Shown: positions 36,731 through 48,293 of the stretch, one piece after another | How the letters are laid out: each line of letters begins with the position of its first letter | How positions within the stretch are numbered: position 1 is the stretch's first letter | Assembly (NCBI GenBank): GCA_963556145.1 | Contig: OY744464.1 | Location: forward strand, 744,001 to 808,000 | Length of the DNA: 64,000 nucleotides | Reading direction: 5' to 3' | Source of the DNA: Hygrocybe punicea | Taxonomy: Eukaryota > Basidiomycota > Agaricomycetes > Agaricales > Hygrophoraceae | Notes under the pieces: generated by a model | Told to the model about the DNA's origin: nothing | The model's input: only the letters and a program-made list of their open reading frames with translations | The model's database searches: none | Translations under genes and position numbers: made by a program

Positions 36731-37435
36731 GTTCGTTTGGCACGAGGGTGAGGGAAAAAAACCTACAAGTGTGTTTAAGTAGTCAGTAGAATGAAGAAAA
36801 AAGATAAAGAATAATTACCTGGGGTGCTCTGGCATCCGCACCCGTTGTCGCGTCGTTGTTGAAAATGAAGTCTTGTTGAACTCGCGCGCGAGAATTTCAA
36901 CCGGGATTTGCCGATATCCCAAACGGGGTCAAGTTGCCATATAGGGAAGGGTGGCTGGATTTTCTTATTATTATTACATGTACTACAGCACCTAAATGGC
37001 CAGGGCAAGACCCTGAAGAGATATAAGTATGCTATACCTACCCCACAGGGAGTTTTTGTATTTTATTTCATTTTATATGGGGAGATATTCACAATGCATT
37101 CTATGCCTCTGCTAAAAATGGACCCTTAAACACCTAACTTTGCGACTACAGGTCTGAAAAATCTAAATTTAATTCTACGGGTACTAGGGAAGGTGTACAT
37201 TGTGTTCCAGACAAGTGCCTGGTAGTTGGTGGTGCGGAGAATGTGTTGTAGCCAAAATGGATTTGGATCTTTGCATTGTGGCTAGACAATCAAAAGTCCG
37301 TATAATCATGATTCGAATGTGAGTGACAAGTTCATAATATTTTGGCTACAACACATTCCCCGCACCACCAACTACCAGGCACTTGTCTGGAACACAATGT
37401 ACACCTTCCCTAGTACCCGTAGAATTAAATTTAGA

Positions 37436-37535
37436 NNNNNNNNNNNNNNNNNNNNNNNNNNNNNNNNNNNNNNNNNNNNNNNNNNNNNNNNNNNNNNNNN
37501 NNNNNNNNNNNNNNNNNNNNNNNNNNNNNNNNNNN
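37436..37535. other. Assembly gap of 100 N inside a 717 bp direct repeat
   Basis: The sequence just before the gap (36719-37435) appears identical to the sequence just after it (37536-38252), offset 817 bp. Two contigs that actually overlap by 717 bp were probably scaffolded with a nominal 100 N. The real locus likely has one copy and no gap. Confidence 0.85.
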
Positions 37536-38689
37536 TGCCGCGTTCGCGTTCGTTTGGCACGAGGGTGAGGGAAAAAAACCTACAAGTGTGTTTAAGTAGT
37601 CAGTAGAATGAAGAAAAAAGATAAAGAATAATTACCTGGGGTGCTCTGGCATCCGCACCCGTTGTCGCGTCGTTGTTGAAAATGAAGTCTTGTTGAACTC
37701 GCGCGCGAGAATTTCAACCGGGATTTGCCGATATCCCAAACGGGGTCAAGTTGCCATATAGGGAAGGGTGGCTGGATTTTCTTATTATTATTACATGTAC
37801 TACAGCACCTAAATGGCCAGGGCAAGACCCTGAAGAGATATAAGTATGCTATACCTACCCCACAGGGAGTTTTTGTATTTTATTTCATTTTATATGGGGA
37901 GATATTCACAATGCATTCTATGCCTCTGCTAAAAATGGACCCTTAAACACCTAACTTTGCGACTACAGGTCTGAAAAATCTAAATTTAATTCTACGGGTA
38001 CTAGGGAAGGTGTACATTGTGTTCCAGACAAGTGCCTGGTAGTTGGTGGTGCGGAGAATGTGTTGTAGCCAAAATGGATTTGGATCTTTGCATTGTGGCT
38101 AGACAATCAAAAGTCCGTATAATCATGATTCGAATGTGAGTGACAAGTTCATAATATTTTGGCTACAACACATTCCCCGCACCACCAACTACCAGGCACT
38201 TGTCTGGAACACAATGTACACCTTCCCTAGTACCCGTAGAATTAAATTTAGATTTTTCAGACCTGTAGTCGCAAAGTTAGGTGTTTAAGGGTCCATTTTT
38301 AGCAGAGGCATAGAATGCATTGTGAATATCTCCCCATATAAAATGAAATAAAATACAAAAACTCCCTGTGGGGTAGGTATAGCATACCTATATCTCTTCA
38401 GGGTCTTGCCCTGGCAATTGAGGTGCTGTAGTACATGTAATAATAATAAGAAAATCCAGCCACCCTTCCCTATATGGCAACTCGACCCCGTTTGGGACAT
38501 CGGCAAATTCCGGTTGAAAGTCTCGTGCACGAGTTCAACAAGACTTGTCGCTTTCAACAACGACGCGACAACGGTGCGGATGCCAGAGCACCCCAGGTAA
38601 GTGGTCCATTTATGCTTTTCATTTATTCTACTAACTACTTAAATACTTTTAGGCTTTTTTTCACGCACCCTTGTGCCAAACGAACGCGA

Positions 38690-40500
38690 ACAAAACAAGC
38701 AGACGTGGATGCGGGCGACAAGGAGGGAGGACACAGCCCAGAACGGGGACAACCCAGGCCGACCACGACAGCAAGAACGGGGACGACGAGAATGAGGACG
38801 AGGGGTAAACGAACGAACGCAACCACGGCGCGAAAGGGGAAGACGACGGCAACGACAACGGGAACCACGACACGGACGAGGAAACGAAGACGATCGGGAC
38901 GGGGGAACGGGATGACGAGGACCGCGGAACCCGGGACAACAAGGATGACGACGACGACGACGATGACGGGGACGATGACGACGAGGACAGCGAGCACGAG
39001 AACGGGGACGGGAGCAACGGACGACGGAAACGAGGACGACCGGGACGATGACAAGGACAACGGAGACTGGGACAACGAGGACAACGGCAGCAGGGACGAC
39101 GAGGACTGAAATGGCGAGGACGGGATGGCAAACGGGACGGCAACGACAACGTGAACGGGAACAGGGCCACGCGGTAACGACGAGGACGGGGATGGGGACG
39201 GGGACTATGAGGACAAGGACAAGGATGATGGGGATGGGGACGACGAGGACGAGGACAAGGCGGATGGGTACGGGGACGAGGACGACGACGAGGACGACGG
39301 GGACCGGGACGACGGGGACCGGGACGACGAGGACAACGGGGACCAGGACGACGAGGACAACGGGGACCGGGACGACGAGGACAACGGGGACCAGGACGAC
39401 AAGGACAACGGGGACGACGAGGACAAGGACAAGGATGGGGATGGGGACAAGGGCGAGGATGCGGAGGGGCGTGGACACCAGGGGAACACCGGTATGTATT
39501 GTTGGTCCTTCCCTTTCCCTCCTTTCCCCTCCCCCTCCTCCCTCCTCCTTTCCATTCTCCCCCTGGCTGTCTCCTACCCCTTCTCCCCCTGCCTATGCTG
39601 TCCATCCACCATCCCCACCTCCCATCCACCTCCTGCCCCTTCTCCCCCTGCCCACCCCCTGCCATTCCTCCTGCCATTCCCCCTCTCCTCTCCTCTCCTC
39701 CACCTCCCTGTCTCTCCCCTTATAAATTAGAATACCATGTATTTAGTGAAAATAATTATTTAATTTGCTATGTCTATTTTGAGTGGTTGGTAAATTAAAA
39801 TTATGTAACATGTGGCATTGCTATGATTATTATTGTGTGACTTGGCAGATGCTGAGCAAGCAGGCAGTCCCACCAGCCTGTAGATTGGAGCTTTTTTGAG
39901 TAAAGTAAATATCCCAAGGGATATTTTATATGTCCCATGGGCTGTTTCTTCGATAGCAAAGGTATCCCAAGGGATATTTTATATGTCCCATGGGCTTTTT
40001 TGTGGATAAAGTAAATATCCCAAGGGATATTTTATATGTCCCATGGGCTGTTTCTGTGATAACAAAGGTATCCCAAGGGATATTTTATATGTCCCATGGG
40101 CTTTTTTGTGGGTAAAGTAAATATCCCGAGGGATATTTTATATGTCCTATGGGCTTTGTCTTGGTTAATGTAAATATCCCAAGCAATATTTTTCATGTCC
40201 CATGGGCTGTTTCTATAAGAGTGAAAGTATCCCAAGGGATGTTCTATGTCCCATGGGCGGTTTTCTAAGACAAGATAAGTGTCCCATGGGATATTCTATA
40301 TGTCCCGTGGGCTTTTCTCAGGTAAAATAAATATCCCAAGGGATGAAATAAATATCCCAAGGGACAAAATAAATATCCCAAGGGATGGAATAAATATCCC
40401 AAGGGACGAAATAAATATCCCAAGGGACGAAATAAATATCCCAAGGGAAGAAATAAATATCCCAAGGGTCGAAATAAATATCCCAAGGGATGAAATTACA
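38690..40500. repeat. Right-arm counterparts of the minisatellites
   Basis: 38690-39480 is GACGAGGAC-rich, the inverse of 35950-36730 with indels. 39490-39720 is the pyrimidine-rich mirror of the GGGGAG tract. 39900-40500 repeats TCCCAAGGGATATTTTATAT and, from 40325, the 21 bp unit in inverse. No gene is present. Confidence 0.8.
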
Positions 40501-42726
40501 GTCCCTAGGCCTTTTAATCTATGCACACAAATATTTCCATAATTTTACCTATTTTATTTACAATGTTATAGCTATTTTTCAAAAAACATCAGCTTGAGCT
40601 GAGGCAACACCTGGTTGACAATATATCCCAGGAAAATATATATTCTCCCTGATGGTATTGTAATATGTCCCATGGGACAATATTTCAGGCCATGATCCTT
40701 TGTCAAAATCATCCCTTGGGATAACTATTCAGTCCTTGGTCTTCTTTGGAAATTGTCCCTAGGGATAAGAATATATCCCTATGCCTGCCTACAGTGAGAA
40801 TGTCCCTGGGGCAATAAATTGTCCTTGGGAGTACCATGGTTATATGAGCACTTAGATGGAACACCGACAGAGTTGTGTTACATCTAGTTAGTTGGGGCTA
40901 GGTGGTTGACTGAAGTGGGTTGTGTTGCAATCCAAGCAACAAAGCTCTTGCGGCTGTCTGGGTGATCACTATCTGCAAAGAATTCGGCTGGAAGATATTT
41001 GTGGGCAAAGTTCCAGCTTGCCCATGAAGCAGGAACTTCAGCATGGCTTGAACCATGCTTATCCTGTGATAAAATGAGATTTAAAGAGTGATGAGAGGAA
41101 AATATAACAAACGGCATATTTTATCAGTGCCAAGGCATCCTGATATTCCTTTATGGATGATAACATCTTGAGAAATGCTTGATTGCTGTATAAGGTGCCT
41201 GCTGGTGATTGTTTATGAGCTGCTCCTGCAGCTGGGGCACTTTCTACTTCTTCTCCCTCAGCGCTGTCCACCTCAACATACAACCTTTTTGCCTGTTTTA
41301 CAGGAACTACTTTTTTCATTTCCACAGCACATAACTCTTGTTTCACTTGCAGTGGTCGTTTTCCAGCTGCTTGCCTCATATACCAGAAGTGATATAGCCC
41401 ATTTGCACATCAATTTGTCATGCGTGATGGCTCTTTGATAGTAATGTCATTGTCATGAGGAATGGATGTGGACTTGAAAAAACCCTGGGGATTGGCCTCA
41501 ATTTCCTTCCAGTGTACAGTGGAGGATCGAGTGTAAAATGCTGTACACACATTAACAATAAATACACATCAATGGTATTGTGAGGACATACCCATCACTA
41601 ATTTCACAAAGTTGCGAAGCACCATCCGCACAACCAAAGGGTCAGCATCGACTGGCTTTTCAGGCAGATATGGATATTTGTCATCATCAAATGTTGTGAT
41701 GGCCCAAGGTGAAAGCTTGGAATTGTCTTCCTCATTCTCTACAATGTCATTTGAATTAATCATCACATGTGAAACATGATTGTCAATTACCTTTGCAGAA
41801 AGATTGTGCAAATTTACACCACTCATCATAGAAATCACTATCCTTCCATTTGGAAAAATGCCTGGAGAATTTAGCTGTAGGATCATTGGTCTCAAATCTT
41901 GTTGCATTTCAGTTGATGTTTAACTTCTTGAAAATGAAAACTTACTTGGATACAAAAGCTTGATCATTCTCATTCACATGTGTGGTTAAGATGACAACAT
42001 GAACCCCCATTTTGCGATGGAGATCATTCATGAAGCTCGTTACTGTTCTATGGAGTTGTGTCCTGGCCTCTCTGCTGGAATAGTCAATCACATATTCACT
42101 TTCCCATAGTATGATTACATACTCCATTTGTTGTTCATGTGGCCAAGCTTCTGTATTCCACTTTCTAGCCTCATCATCACAACGTGCTTGATCCTCCTCT
42201 GATAGGCCATTCCAGACATTCGAGAGTGCAGGCTGATAAGCACTCATATGAGTGTGGCTGCCAGCATTAATCAAATTTTGCATTTCTTCCTCCACTTCCC
42301 TCTTGAATAAATATCCTGCTGCTGTTCTCCGTGTCCATCGTTTACCCCACATATCATTTCCTTTTCCAACACCACTATCCTTCTCAACATGATTTTCCAA
42401 CTCGTGAGTATCACCTCTAGCCTTTTTCTTGTTCTGTTGGGATTGTCACTCATTCTTAAACCAATTGGCAATTTTCTACTCAAGGTTAATATGTTTAAAA
42501 TGAAGAGAAGTATAATTAAAATGGTATTAACCTTGTGAAGAATGTCTTTATCATCAGGCAGAACAAGTGGTGTTTTGTTGGCTCCCTTCCTCTCCTTTTG
42601 AAGCTGATGCAACTCTTTGATGATCTCAGTTCGAATTTTTTTCTTATTTTCATTGTTGGTGGTGGAAACATATTTGTTGTAGTGAGACTTGAGAATTGCC
42701 TGGATTTCTTCAGTAGCCCAAGCCAT

Positions 42727-43522
42727 TTGTAGTTCAGTATGAGGTAGACTGGAGTATGAGTGAAATAGAAGTGGTAAGGGAAGTTAGGATGAACTCTGGA
42801 AGCTAAAACAGATTTTCCTTGCAAATTGGAGCAGTAGTAACTCAGAAATTGGAGCAAACTTGAGTTGCTGTGGCAAATTGCCACGTCAACAATCACATGT
42901 TCAAAATATCACGTGATGGTTCAATTGTATTTAAAAACTCCGAAACCTTCGTTTTCACCCCTTGAGTGCTTTTCTCCCACTCCCACTCCCCCGGCAGAGA
43001 GAGCCGAATCTCTCTGCTTGATGCCAGGGCACCGAAGTCCTGGTGAGGGTGCAGCCTGTGGTGTGATCTGCACTCCATTTCGTAGACCTGGATATGTTAC
43101 CAGCAGAGAGGGTGGCCTCTCTGCTATTCCCTGGGCATGGGTCCAGGGTAGGTAACTTAAAAGGTTCTCATTTATTTATACATAGTAGTAGTAACGAGTT
43201 ATGATAATAAAATCTAAGCTTATTTTCTGTGTGTACTTAGTTTTGCTGGCATGCCTATAGACAGGGCAGCGGCGGTTTCGCGAGTTCGCGAGTATTTGGG
43301 TGGTGGGGTTGGGGCCACCATCACTGGATGAGGCATCATTCCCCCCAACTGTTCTCTGGTCCCTGGAGACCTCGCAGACACAGCGCCGACGTCCATTGAC
43401 GTCGCGGTGCATGTACGCGAGGTCAGTTGGGATGGGGCGTTGGGCGCCAGACGTGGTGGGGCCATTGGGCGTTGGGCATTGGGGTTGGGCTGTCGTCGTC
43501 GTTGCCAGTTGTGGTGGGGCCG
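42727..43522. other. Divergent spacer and start of the central minisatellite
   Basis: This is the 5' flank of the 778-codon gene. 42960-43150 has two repeats of a GGCAGAGAGAGCC/CAGCAGAGAGGGTGGCC type, each followed by a G-rich tail ending in CCAGGG. From about 43430 GTTGGGCGTTGGG-type minisatellite begins and is interrupted at 43523 by the hAT element. No gene. Confidence 0.5.
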
Positions 43523-46500
43523 TAGGGTTTAACACGGGTACGGGTATACCCATGGTTTTTCCATAACGGGTAGTCGCGGGTCCGGGTACGGTGGCCAGAA
43601 CCAGGACCCGCCCCGTTACCGTCACCCTTATCCACGGTTTCCAGGTTTCCCCGGGTGTCAAGGCTTCCATCGAGCTTCCACCTATGCCCAACTTTCGATA
43701 ATGTTACAATCAAGACTTCTTCATTCAACTCTCATCGATCTCACCCCCCATCTTGACATCCGCTGCCCTGATGATCCTTCAGCTGCCATTTCTGGCCTCT
43801 TCACACCCTGTTTTGACACTTCGTTGTTCAGCATCTATGTACAATCTTGCTATCGAACCTCATCAGCCATTTCCCTGTTGTTCAGATCGCTTCCCTTAGC
43901 CAGCTTTCTGTCAATTCTTTTGCCGTGCAACCCGACGGGTTCCCAAGTTCCCTACTATGTCGGTGTCCGTCATCCAGCACAATTTAGGGTATATTGCAAA
44001 GTCATTGTACGTATATAATGTGTCTTTTCTTTCTCTTGTCGCTCACCCACCACTCCAGATTCTCATCATGGCAAAAAAGTCTCGCTCTACTGCAAAAAAG
44101 TCTCGCACCTCCGCACCATCTCAGTCTACTCAGAGTTCTCAATCCCTTTGCAAAAGCGCATCCGCCCAGTCGCTCTCCTCGGCCACTACTCAGCCAACTG
44201 AAGACCCAATTGTGATCGATCGTGCTCACGCGACCGCCAATGAGCAAAGCGCCTCTGACGACGACAAGGTTGTCAGTCCAGAAGAGAAGCTCAGTCAGTC
44301 CTTCGACACCTACATCAATAATATAGTGCTGATTTTACCTTTATAGCCAAATTGAAAAGCACTTGGCGTTCTCCAGTTTACACCTTCTTCAAGACCGACC
44401 AAGTTGCTATCCGATGTGACAATGGGAGACCTTATCATTGGTTCCCGTGTGGCGCTCGCGTCTGCAAGGTTGGCACTGGCGGCGTTCGGAGGTATCAGGA
44501 TAAGTCCGACAAGGCATCTACAGGTAATTTGAGGCAACATGCTTGCCATTGCTGGGGTGACGAAGCGGTGGAAAATGCCACGATTTCATCACGCAAGGAA
44601 ATCCCAAGGGACGGTTCCATATTTGCTGCATTCGCTAGGCAGGGTCAACAACCTGTTAACGTCTCTCATCGTACACACTCTAACACCGAAGTTCGGTGAG
44701 TTCACACCCATTCGTTTTTACTTGTGACATTTACGGATGTGATTGCAGGGCCCACTTGGTAAAGTGGATCAACCACCCCACTAGCATCATCAATGACCGT
44801 GAGCTCCAAGAGCTCCTTACCGCTGGTCGTCCCAAGCTTCAGCTGCCATCGCATACTACGCTCACTCGGGACCTCAAGGCTTCATTCGAGAAGTGCAAAG
44901 TGCGGGTTGCTAGGCTTCTACAGGTATGTGCATCTGGGTCAAACACGATTTCACTGACGCAAAAGCATCAGGAACATCCAGGATGTCTTAATTTTGCTAC
45001 GGATGCATGGACCTCACCCAACCATCGTGCCATCATCGCTTGGACAGTCCATCTGGAACACAAAGGCAATATGCTCGCTTTTTTGCTGGATGTTGTGGAA
45101 GTACCTGAGGTATGTGTTTCTTGTCTGGCCCCTTCTTCCAAAAAAACTGACCGTGCATCAAGTCTCATAGTGGCGCAACCTTGGCACGAGAATTTCACAA
45201 CATGCTTCTCCGATTCGGGATACAGAACAAGGTTAGTGCTTCATTGTCTCCTTGTCAACGCATGTTCACGCACATTGCAATCAGATTCTGTCTTTCAATG
45301 CTGACGGCGCCTCCAACAACAACACGCAATCCACCGCGCTAGCCGCCAAGGAGAACTCATTTGAGGAGGAAAACCGTGTACACTGTTTCAATCACAGTAT
45401 GCAACTGTCAGCCAAGACTTTGCTCACGCCGTTCAACACTGGCTTGGGATCTACAGCTAGCATTGAGGAAGACAACGAAGATGCTGATGAAGGAGGGACT
45501 TTTGCGACTGTTGAAGATGAGGAAGGGGACAACGAACCTGAAGAGATCGATGCTGAGGACGAGGACGACGGCATCAATGAGCTGGATGAGGTGGGCGAGG
45601 ATGAGCATAATAAGCTTCTAGAAGATACTGCCATTGTTCGCGAGACCGTTTCAAAGGTGAATCTCCCAATGCATTTCGTGATTTCTTATTAAAACATGAT
45701 CAGATCAGGAATCTTTCCTTTGCCATTATCCATTCAACAACTCTGGCCCTCCCAGCATGGCGGCGTCTGTGTGCCGAAAACAAGCTCCCTGCCAACCTCA
45801 TCCCCCGCGATGTCATTACATGATGGAATTCCACGTATGACATGATGAAGTTCGCTCTAAAATATCGCAAGCCAATTGATGCCATAACGGCTGAGAAGGA
45901 GTTCAAGCTGCGCAAGCACGAACTTCACGATGAGGACTGGAAGATTGTTGGCGACCTAGTTGCCATTTTGGAGGTATGTTTCCAAGGTCCTTCCGTCTGC
46001 ACGATACTAACATATCTCAGCAATATAAAAAGGCCACACTTTTTTTCTCAAGTAATACGGCAACAGTTGCTGCGGTCATACCTGCAATGGATCGACTAGA
46101 CAATCATCTCAATCTACATACGAAAGAAGCCCTTCACCCGTCGATCCTTGTTGCCATGAAGTTGGCATGCAAGAAACTCAACTGCTACTACTTGCTCACT
46201 GATCTCTCGGAGATCTACCGGACTGCAATGAGTGAGTTTAACACCACGCTGTTTAATGGCATTCACTGACAATTGTAAAAGTACTCCACCCCAGACTTAA
46301 ACTCGAATACTTCCGACAACAAGAATGGGAGGAAGAATGGATTGAGGCTGCTAAGGCTCTCGTTGAGAAGCAGTATTTGGATAAATATGAGAAGCCAGGG
46401 GGAAGAGCATCCGCCGCTTCCACGGAACAGGTTAGTTTCTCAATCCATGTGCCATTGTCATGCTGTGTACCATGACTTCTAGGATGAATCGGGTGGCAAT

Positions 46501-47136
46501 GACTTCGGCGACTTCTCTGTCAAGACAAAGGCTGTGCATACGAGTGAACTCGATGAGTATCTGCGTCATCCAGTCGAGTCTGTCAAAGATCCGCTAGCTT
46601 AGTGGTATAACAACCGATTCATCTATCCTAATTTATCCTGCATGGCCCTTGATTATCTTAGTGTCCCTTTTACATCCACCGCCGTCGAGCGTGTTTTCTC
46701 CCAAGGCCGTGGACTGCTTCAGTACACGAGGAATCGCCTCTCGCCAGCCTCAATTCGTGCTTACCTTTGCCTCGGTGACTGGTGCCGCAACGGGTTGATC
46801 TCTATTGACGAGTTAGTTGCTGTTGTGAATGATAAGAAGAGGAAACGCGCTGCTTCTGAGGTTGTTGATGATGAGGTTGTTGATGTTGAGGAGGATATGC
46901 CCGCGCTGGAAAAAGTTGGTGTCTAGTATTGATAGATAGCTGTGTGACCCCCTCCCCCTTGCAATAAACCTGCGGGTGGTTGACCACCCACGGTTACCAC
47001 CATCAGTGGCGGTTACCGCAGGCAACCGCAAATGAAGGGTATGGTTCGGGTAAGGACTCATTTCGGGTACGGTATTCAACGGGTCCGGGTACGGTGTCTT
47101 GAAAAAACACCCGCAGGTTACCCGTGTTAAACCCTA
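43523..47136 (+). mobile_element. hAT-type DNA transposon inserted in a minisatellite
   Basis: The terminal inverted repeats TAGGGTTTAACACGGGTA and its complement bound 3614 bp. Flanks TGGGGCCG (43515-43522) and TGGGGCTG (47137-47144) match at seven of eight bases, the hAT 8 bp duplication. Subterminal GGGTACGG words are repeated at both ends. It encodes one hAT transposase, now broken. The same minisatellite lies on both sides, so the insertion split it. Confidence 0.88.
44069..46926 (+). pseudogene. hAT transposase, multi-exon, with two stops and a frame break
   Basis: The start MAKKSRSTAKKSRTSAPS (44069) is basic and Ser-rich. A BED-like region (GRPYHWFPCGARVCKVG ... STGNLRQHACHCWG) follows, but the frame changes near 44330. 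The catalytic part shows the first Asp in NFATDAWTSPNHRAIIAW, the second Asp in ILSFNADGASNN, then WNSTYDMMKF. The C-terminal hAT dimerisation region is clear: DYLSVPFTSTAVERVFSQGR. Exons are separated by short introns (for example those ending near 44748, 44970, 45166, 45284, 45705, 46020, 46295 and 46482). Two stops disrupt it: TGA 45821-45823 directly before WNSTYDM, where Arg is usual, and TAG 46600-46602 before WYNNRF. An acidic run follows the second Asp (EEDNEDADEG). It is probably no longer autonomous. Confidence 0.8.
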
Positions 47137-48130
47137 TGGGGCTGTTGGGCGTTGGGGTTGGGCGTTGGGCGTTGGGGTTGGGCGTTGGGCGTTGGGGTTG
47201 AGCGGGGTTGGGCCGTTGTCGTTGCCGGTTGTGGTGGGCCGTTGGGCATTGGGGTTGGGCGTTGGGGTTGGGCGTTCGGCGTTGGCGTAAGGGTCGTTGT
47301 CATTGCCGGTTGTGGTGGGGCCATTGGGCGTTGGGTGTTGGGGTAGGGTCCGTCGTCATCGTTGCCAGTTGTGGTGGGGTGTTGGGCGTTGGGCGTTGGC
47401 GTAGGGGCCGTCGTCGTCGTTGCCGGTTGTGGTGGGGCTGTTGGGTGTTGGGGTTGGGCCGTCGTCGTCGTTGCCGCATGTGGTGGGCCGTTGGGCGTTG
47501 GCGTTGGGCGTTGGGCGTTGGGGTAAGGGCCGTCATCGTCGTTGCCGGACATGGTGGGACCGTTGGGCATTGGGCGTTGGGGTAGGGGCCGTCGTCGTCG
47601 TCGTGGGGCCGTTGTTGCCGGATGTGGGGCGTTGGGCGTTGTTGGGGTAGGGGCCGTTGAGCGTTTGGGTTGTCGTTGGGCGGATGTGGTGGGGTCGTTG
47701 GGCGTTGGGGTTGGGTTCGTGAGGGGCCATTGCGGCTGTCGTCGTCGCCGGTTGTGGTGGGCGTTGGCATTGGGCGTTGGGCGTTTGGGTAGGGTCCATC
47801 GTCGTCGTCGAGGGGCCGTCGTTGCCGGATGTGAAGCCGTTGGGCGTTGGGCGTTGGGCGTTGTTGGGGTAGGGGCCATTGGGCGTTTGGGTTGTCGTTG
47901 GGCGGATGTGGTGGGGCCGTTGGGCATCTGGAGATCGGCGTTGGGCGTTGCCGTCGTCGTCATGGGGCCGTTGGGCGTTGGGAGTTGGGGTCGTCATTCC
48001 CGGATGTGGTGTCGGTTGTGGATGGACGTTGGGCGTCGTTGTTGGCAGCTTTGGTGTGCCGTCTCTGTGGGATGTGGAGCCGCAACTTGGTGGAGCCATT
48101 GTCGGCGTCATTGTAGTGGTTGTGACTAGA
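47137..48130. repeat. GTTGGGC/GTCGTCGTTGCCGG minisatellite
   Basis: About 1 kb of imperfect 40-60 bp units made of GTTGGGCGTTGGGGTTGGGC, CCGTCGTCGTCGTTGCC and TTGTGGTGGGGCC words. Long open frames here in all directions are composition effects. It lies between the two divergent cargo genes of the KDZ element and continues 43430-43522 across the hAT insertion. Confidence 0.85.
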
Positions 48131-48293
48131 ATCTGGCGCAGACCTGTGAGTCAGTCAGACGAAGTCAGTAAGTCAGATGAAGTCAGAGTTTCGGAGTTTG
48201 ATGTGAGCATTGCTGCCTCATTGCAAGTTTGCATTGTTCTTGCACTCGAACTTCATTCTCTCTCATTTTTTCAGCCATTCTATTACCACAAAT

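Larger units (their letters stand above)
34457..40917. mobile_element. Giant palindromic (fold-back) element, 8 bp target duplication
   Basis: The outer ends CACTTCAGTCAACC and its complement are flanked by perfect 8 bp direct repeats GGTTGTGT (34449-34456 and 40918-40925). The left arm, 34457 to about 37259, pairs with the right arm, about 38155-40917, leaving a spacer of about 78 bp. The assembled length is 6461 bp, but 817 bp around the N gap are probably artefact, so the true element is near 5.64 kb. The arms carry 21 bp and 53 bp minisatellites and a GTC-rich array, and no transposase gene. Superfamily unknown; an 8 bp duplication fits hAT or KDZ-type elements moved in trans. Confidence 0.85.
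33660..42726 (-). pseudogene. 778-codon KDZ-cargo gene split by a palindromic element
   Basis: Exons 42726-42532, 42475-41946, 41890-41592, 41540-41113, 41063-40918 continue, after the 34457-40917 insertion, at 34448-34233 and 34182-33660. Summed without the insertion and one copy of the duplication they are exactly 779 codons including the stop. At the joint ATQP runs straight into WIDASSG. The N-terminus (MAWATEEIQAILKSHYNKY ... KIANWFKNE ... QNKKKARG) recalls a homeodomain-like W-F-N helix with a basic tail. Later blocks (MSAYQPALSNVWNGLSEEDQ, YVIILWESEYVIDYSSREAR, ILQLNSPGIFPNGRIVI, GLGGLVLFLVGLKEWGSQIG) match no family I can name. Two in-frame TGA codons (42448-42446 and 41412-41410) occur where Arg would fit. 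Its position inside a KDZ element suggests an accessory factor for transposition or host interaction (inference). Confidence 0.65.

Noticed and set aside
35958..36751. Long open frames in the GTC-rich block (Val/Leu/Pro- or Arg/Pro-rich) on both strands
   Set aside because: They are open in most frames at once, show only triplet-repeat composition and no motif, and mirror each other in the two palindrome arms.
47127..47963. Long Thr/Pro/Asn-rich frame across the GTTGGGC minisatellite
   Set aside because: It reads directly through tandem repeats and is open in several frames; nothing protein-like beyond repeat composition.
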